This document shows positions 60,334 through 64,000 of a stretch of DNA of 64,000 bases, in pieces; positions within the stretch are counted from its first letter, which is position 1; each line of letters begins with the position of its first letter. The DNA lies in contig JAFAYV010000071.1 in assembly GCA_019240115.1 (NCBI GenBank), positions 1 to 64,000 of the forward strand. Reading direction: 5' to 3'. The stretch is from Solirubrobacterales bacterium. GTDB taxonomy: Bacteria; Actinomycetota; Thermoleophilia; Solirubrobacterales; Solirubrobacteraceae. The notes below the pieces were generated by a model. It was not told the origin of the DNA and searched no databases. It saw only the letters and a list, made by a program, of their open reading frames with translations. The position numbers and the translations under genes were made by a program.

Positions 60334-60683
60334 GCGGCGACGCGGAGCGCAGCCCCGAGCAGCTACGAGCGGAGATCGAGCAGACGCGCGAGGAGATGGG
60401 CGATACGGTCGCGGCGCTGGCGGAGAAGACCGACGTCAAGGCGCAGGCTCAGCGCGCGGCGCAGAACGCGCGGGCGACCGCAACGGCCAAGGTCAATGAG
60501 ATCAAGGGGTCGGTGCCGTTCAGAAAGGATGATGCGGGCGCCTCGGGGTCGCCGGAGGCCGCGGTGGGGTCGGCGGGGGACGCCGGCAAGCAGCTGGCGG
60601 GTTTGGCACAGCGCAACCGCGTCGGGCTGATGGTGGGCGGCGCCCTCCTCGTCGGCATCCTCATCGGCAGGTCACGGTCATGA
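60297..60683 (+). CDS. DUF3618 domain protein
   Basis: The 128-residue protein has the DUF3618 pattern SPEQLRAEIEQTREEMGDTVAALAEKTDVKAQA, a coiled-coil-like middle (QNARATATAKVNEIKG) and a C-terminal membrane helix (RVGLMVGGALLVGILIGRS). It normally pairs with the holin-like protein upstream, possibly as an envelope or membrane-shaping complex. It overlaps the following gene by 4 bp. Confidence 0.92.
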   Translation: MGQDPSQPGQELGGDAERSPEQLRAEIEQTREEMGDTVAALAEKTDVKAQAQRAAQNARATATAKVNEIKGSVPFRKDDAGASGSPEAAVGSAGDAGKQLAGLAQRNRVGLMVGGALLVGILIGRSRS

Positions 60684-60961
60684 GCCTGGTGTTCAAGCCG
60701 ATCGGAATCATCACCGGCCTGCTCGCGGGGATCATCGGCAAGAAGATCTTCGATCTGGTGTGGGGGTTGATCGACGAGGAGGACGCGCCCGAGCCTCAGT
60801 ACCGCGAGATCGGGCTGGTCAAGCTGGGGTTGGCGCTGGTGATCCAGGGGGCGATCTTTCGCGCGGTGCGCGGGTTGACCGAGCATGGCACCCGGCATGC
60901 GTTCGCCCGGCTGACCGGGGAGTGGCCGGGCGAAGAGAAGCCCGAACCCAAGGAGGATTGA
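60680..60961 (+). CDS. DUF4235 domain protein
   Basis: The 93-residue protein has FKPIGIITGLLAGIIGKKIFDLVWGLIDEEDAPEP and GLVKLGLALVIQGAIFRAVRGLTEHGTRHAFARLTGEWPGE, which is DUF4235. It has two membrane helices. The start overlaps the preceding stop (ATGA), and its own stop overlaps the next ATG. It is of unknown function, linked to the envelope operon. Confidence 0.92.
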   Translation: MSLVFKPIGIITGLLAGIIGKKIFDLVWGLIDEEDAPEPQYREIGLVKLGLALVIQGAIFRAVRGLTEHGTRHAFARLTGEWPGEEKPEPKED

Positions 60962-61305
60962 TGAACGTCACCGATCAGCTGGGCGCGATCGTCGATCGTC
61001 TGCTCGACGACGACTACGTCCAGGACCAACTCGACCGTGGTCTGGCCAACCTGCGCAAGGGGTCGCGCCGCGCCCAGCGCAAGGGCGCCAAGCAGGCCGC
61101 CACCGACCGCCGGGTGCAGGACCAGCTCGGAGCCGGCGTCGCGGCCGTCGCGCGGGCACTGCAAGCGCTGTCCCAACCCCCGGCGCCGCGTCGTCACGCG
61201 CTCCGTAACAGCGTTCTGCTGGTCGGGCTGGGCGGAGCGGCCGGCGGGGCGGCGCTCGCCTACCGGCAGCTGACCTCGAGCGCGAAGCCGACCTCCGATG
61301 GCTGA
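60961..61305 (+). CDS. Small hypothetical membrane-associated protein
   Basis: The 114-residue protein begins NVTDQLGAIVDRLLDDDYVQDQL and has a basic middle (KGSRRAQRKGAKQAA) and a C-terminal hydrophobic segment (NSVLLVGLGGAAGGAALAY). No family is recognised. It is tightly packed in the operon (1-bp overlap upstream, 8 bp downstream with YihY), so it likely acts with the neighbours at the membrane. Confidence 0.78.
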   Translation: MNVTDQLGAIVDRLLDDDYVQDQLDRGLANLRKGSRRAQRKGAKQAATDRRVQDQLGAGVAAVARALQALSQPPAPRRHALRNSVLLVGLGGAAGGAALAYRQLTSSAKPTSDG

Positions 61306-62296
61306 ATCCGACCGGCCGGTGGCCCAGGGCGCCGAGCGGCGCGGGTTGGACCCTGAAGCGGCGCACCGCGATCCCGCCGCGCCCGATCAGCCCACAGATC
61401 TTCCGGGCTCGGCCGTCCCGGGCGTGTTCAAGCGGACGCTGCGTGAGTTCTCAGCCGACCATCTCACCGACCTCGCGGCGGCGTTGACCTACTACGGGGT
61501 GCTGGCGATCTTTCCCATGATCATCGTGATCATCTCGGTGCTGGGCCTGATCGGGCACTCGGCCACCCAGCCGCTGATCACCAACCTCTCAAGCGTCGCG
61601 CCCGGACCGGCCAAGCAGATCCTCACCAGCGCCATCACCAACGTCGCGTCGGGCCGCGGGACCGCCGGGATCCTGTTCATCGCCGGCCTGGCGGGCGCGC
61701 TGTGGTCGGCCTCGGGGTACATCGCCGCGTTCATGCGCGCCTCCAACGTCGTCTGGGACGTCAAGGAGGGGCGCCCGTTCTACAAGACGATCCCGATCCG
61801 CCTGGGCGTGACGCTGGTGACGGTGATCCTCCTGACCGTGAGCGCGCTCGCCGTCATCCTGACCGGCGATCTCGCGAAGAAGGTCGGCAATCTGATCGGG
61901 CTGGGGTCGACGGCGGTGACGGTGTTCGACATCGCCAAGTGGCCGATCATGCTCCTCATCTTCAGCGTCATCCTCGCCATCCTCTACTACGCCGGACCCA
62001 ACGTCCGCCAACCCGGCATCCGCTGGGTCAGCCCCGGCAGCGTGTTGGCGGTCATCGCCTGGATCATCGCCTCGGCGGCGTTCGCGTTCTACGTGGCGAG
62101 CTTCAGCTCCTATAACAAGACCTACGGCGCGCTGGGCGGCGTCATCGCCTTCCTGGTCTGGCTCTGGATCACCAACCTGGTCATCCTCCTCGGCGCCGAA
62201 CTCAACGCCGAACTCGAGCGCGGGCGGCTCATCGCCGCCGGGCACCCCGCCGAGCGCGAACCCTACCTCCCACCCCGCGACCAGCCCCGCACCTAG
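61298..62296 (+). CDS. YihY/BrkB family inner-membrane protein
   Basis: The 332-residue protein has about six membrane helices and the YihY pattern: LAAALTYYGVLAIFPMIIVIISVLG, ALWSASGYIAAFMRASNVVWDVKEGRPF and YNKTYGALGGVIAFLVWLWITNLVILLGAELNAELER. The family is sometimes misnamed ribonuclease BN. Its transport function is unproven. ATG 61298 overlaps the preceding gene by 8 bp. Confidence 0.93.
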   Translation: MAESDRPVAQGAERRGLDPEAAHRDPAAPDQPTDLPGSAVPGVFKRTLREFSADHLTDLAAALTYYGVLAIFPMIIVIISVLGLIGHSATQPLITNLSSVAPGPAKQILTSAITNVASGRGTAGILFIAGLAGALWSASGYIAAFMRASNVVWDVKEGRPFYKTIPIRLGVTLVTVILLTVSALAVILTGDLAKKVGNLIGLGSTAVTVFDIAKWPIMLLIFSVILAILYYAGPNVRQPGIRWVSPGSVLAVIAWIIASAAFAFYVASFSSYNKTYGALGGVIAFLVWLWITNLVILLGAELNAELERGRLIAAGHPAEREPYLPPRDQPRT

Positions 62297-62338
62297 CCGG
62301 CGCCCAGCGGCGACGCTCGCCGATAGCGTCCAGCGTCC

Positions 62339-63787
62339 GTGACCGACCGCGCGCCATCCCGGCCCAACGCGGCCCGGTCGACCTCGCTCATGCGCGCCGA
62401 CGCGCTGGCCAGCCGAGAACGGATCCTCGAGGCCGCGCTCGTCATCGCCGGCGAGCGCGGGTTCAGCATGGCCGAGATCGCGGATGCGGCGGGGGTGGGT
62501 CGCTCGACCCTGTACCGCCATTTCCCGACCCGGGAAGCGCTGCGGGATGCGTTGTCCCAGCGGGGAGCCAGAGCGGCTGAGCGACTCGCCCCCGACCAGC
62601 GCGTCACGCCGCTGCCCTACCAGGCGCCCGGCCAGCTGGGCCGCGACCAGCCGCTGTCCCTCGAGGTGACGCGGGTCCTGGACGAAGTGCCCCCACACCT
62701 GGTGCCCGACCAGCTGGTCTCCGAGGCCCGGCGCGCCGCCGGCGTCCCGGTGGCTCTGTACGTCGTCGACATCGACGGCTCACACCTGCTGCGGCTCGCC
62801 GGGTCCGACGAGTTCCCCCAGGACATCGCCGCCCCGCCGGCGCTCGGCCCCGAGATCGTCCCCGAGGGACTTCCCGCCTTCTACGAGCGGCTCGACGAGA
62901 TGCTGCCGGGGTGCGTCGTCGAGCCGCTGTGGTTGCGCGGACGCGTCACGGCCTTGCTGCTGTGCATCGGCACTCCCCACAGCCCGCTTGCCGACATCGC
63001 CAAGCAGGGCGCCGCCGCCCTCGAACTCGCCGGCGACTACACCGACTCGATCGAGGAAGCGCGTCGTCGCAAGCCGACCACCCCCGCCGCCGAGATCCAG
63101 CAGAACCTGTTCCCGCCGCGCATCGCCCGCGTCGCCGGCGCGCAGCTCGCCGGTGTCCTGCTGCCGAGCTACGAGGTCGGCGGCGACTGGTTTGACTTCG
63201 TGGAGAACCGCGATGGTGCCTGGCTGGCGATCGCCGACGCGTCGGGCAACGGTCCAACCGCTGCCGGATTGGGCGCCGCTGTGCTCGGCGCCCTGCGGGC
63301 CGCGCGGCGCGCCGGCGGCGAGCTCGAACAGGCGCTGGATCTGATGGATGACACGGTCCGTCGACTCGAGCATCCCGATCTCTTCGTCACCGCCATCGTC
63401 GCTCGCTGGCGCGCGGCCACCGGCTCGCTGCGATGGGTCAACTGCGGGCATCCCTCGCCGCTCGTGCTCGACCCCGACGGCGCGCTCGTCGAGCTCGAGG
63501 AGACGCCGCACCCCGCTCTCGGAACCGGGCCGCGACCCGCGGGCTTCGCCGTGTCCGAGCGGCGCCTGCGGTCCGGCGAGCGGCTCATCCTGATCACCGA
63601 CGGCGTCACCGCCCGCGAGGTTCAGGGCGGCGGACGGTTTGGCGTCGACGGCATCGCAGCCGCCGTGCAGGCCGCCGAGAGCCCGACCGCCGCCGACACC
63701 GCGATGTCCATCCAGAGCGCGATCACCGACAGCTGGACCGAGCCGCTGCAGGACGACGCCACCCTGGTCGTGATGGCCGTCGGTTAG
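62339..63787 (+). CDS. TetR HTH - sensor domain - PP2C (SpoIIE-type) phosphatase fusion
   Basis: The 482-residue protein combines three modules. Residues 22-70 are a TetR helix-turn-helix (ASRERILEAALVIAGERGFSMAEIADAAGVGRSTLYRHFPTREALRD). Residues about 110-235 look like a GAF-type sensor (VALYVVDIDGSHLLRLAG). Residues 240-482 are a PP2C/SpoIIE phosphatase: IQQNLFPPRIARVAGAQLAG, SYEVGGDWFDFVE, ADASGNGPTAA, WVNCGHPSPLVL, LILITDGVTAREV and DDATLVVMAV. GTG 62339 starts it. It could couple direct DNA binding to partner-switch dephosphorylation. Confidence 0.88.
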   Translation: MTDRAPSRPNAARSTSLMRADALASRERILEAALVIAGERGFSMAEIADAAGVGRSTLYRHFPTREALRDALSQRGARAAERLAPDQRVTPLPYQAPGQLGRDQPLSLEVTRVLDEVPPHLVPDQLVSEARRAAGVPVALYVVDIDGSHLLRLAGSDEFPQDIAAPPALGPEIVPEGLPAFYERLDEMLPGCVVEPLWLRGRVTALLLCIGTPHSPLADIAKQGAAALELAGDYTDSIEEARRRKPTTPAAEIQQNLFPPRIARVAGAQLAGVLLPSYEVGGDWFDFVENRDGAWLAIADASGNGPTAAGLGAAVLGALRAARRAGGELEQALDLMDDTVRRLEHPDLFVTAIVARWRAATGSLRWVNCGHPSPLVLDPDGALVELEETPHPALGTGPRPAGFAVSERRLRSGERLILITDGVTAREVQGGGRFGVDGIAAAVQAAESPTAADTAMSIQSAITDSWTEPLQDDATLVVMAVG

Positions 63788-63847
63788 CTGCTGATGGCCG
63801 CAGGCTCGCGCAGGCGCCGCTGGGGAGTGCCCGAATGCGAGCGTACT

Positions 63848-63877
63848 TGAGGGGACGGCCACAGTGGCCGCTCCTCA
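63848..63877 (+). terminator. Terminator-like stem-loop after the phosphatase fusion
   Basis: TGAGGGGACGGCCAC is followed after one base by GTGGCCGCTCCTCA, giving a long stem with one bulge 60 bp after the stop codon. The remaining 120 bp to the window end show no gene I can support. Confidence 0.5.
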
Positions 63878-64000
63878 GGAGGTGGTCACCGGTCAGTGGG
63901 GATGGCCGCCGGCGCGCCCACCGCGATCGGATGAGGACCCAGCGGGCGACCCCCCGGGCCAGCCTGGAGCTTCGGAGGAGGGGGTAACGCGACATCCGTC

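Overview
The window is very GC-rich DNA with actinobacterial gene content: mycofactocin biosynthesis, an NDMA-dependent alcohol dehydrogenase, Kdp potassium ATPase, DUF6777, DUF3618 and DUF4235. Gene style, frequent GTG starts and the protein matches I recall point to class Thermoleophilia (Solirubrobacterales-like). That placement is an inference; no marker gene is present to prove it.

Positions 1-229 hold the tail of an unrecognised gene and a tRNA-Val(CAC). Positions 230 to about 32.8 kb form an accessory region directly downstream of that tRNA. It is a patchwork of TetR, HxlR and AraC regulators next to small oxidoreductases, glyoxalase-fold (VOC) proteins, hydrolases and one MFS pump, plus a two-component system beside two lipoproteins and a ParE/RelE-type toxin-antitoxin pair. 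Scattered among these are remnants of a DUF772-type transposase, a group II intron (domain V still readable), IS630 and IS110, and decayed or frameshifted genes (haloalkane dehalogenase, cupins, GNAT, MFS, LysE, PPOX). It reads as a genomic island that gains and loses stress and detoxification cassettes.

Positions 32.8-46.3 kb are denser and carry a rearranged Kdp system. The sensor is split: a membrane histidine kinase (KdpD C-terminal half) with KdpE at 33.8-36.0 kb, and the KdpD N-terminal half plus a universal-stress-like protein at 43.6-45.4 kb. The pump genes run in the order kdpF-kdpA-kdpC-kdpB. A partly repeated motif of about 50 bp occurs three times in the region upstream of kdpF.

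Positions 46.4-59.7 kb are a mycofactocin (MFT) locus. On the minus strand are mftA-mftB-mftC-mftD-mftF-mftE and an MFT-type short-chain dehydrogenase. Divergent from mftA, on the plus strand, are an NDMA-dependent methanol dehydrogenase-like enzyme, a MoxR AAA+ ATPase and a VWA (CoxE-like) protein, both with His-rich stretches, and a SAM methyltransferase (MftM candidate). A GAF-domain regulator and a zinc alcohol dehydrogenase follow on the minus strand. Together they suggest alcohol oxidation with MFT as redox cofactor, with a possible metal-loading or activation pair.

Positions 59.9-63.8 kb hold an envelope cluster (holin-like Phage_holin_3_6, DUF3618, DUF4235, a small membrane protein, YihY/BrkB) and an unusual TetR-sensor-PP2C phosphatase fusion. 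The most interesting observations are this fusion, the His-rich MoxR/VWA pair in the MFT locus, the split KdpD with A-C-B order, and a short intergenic cassette shared by the kdp and mft operons.
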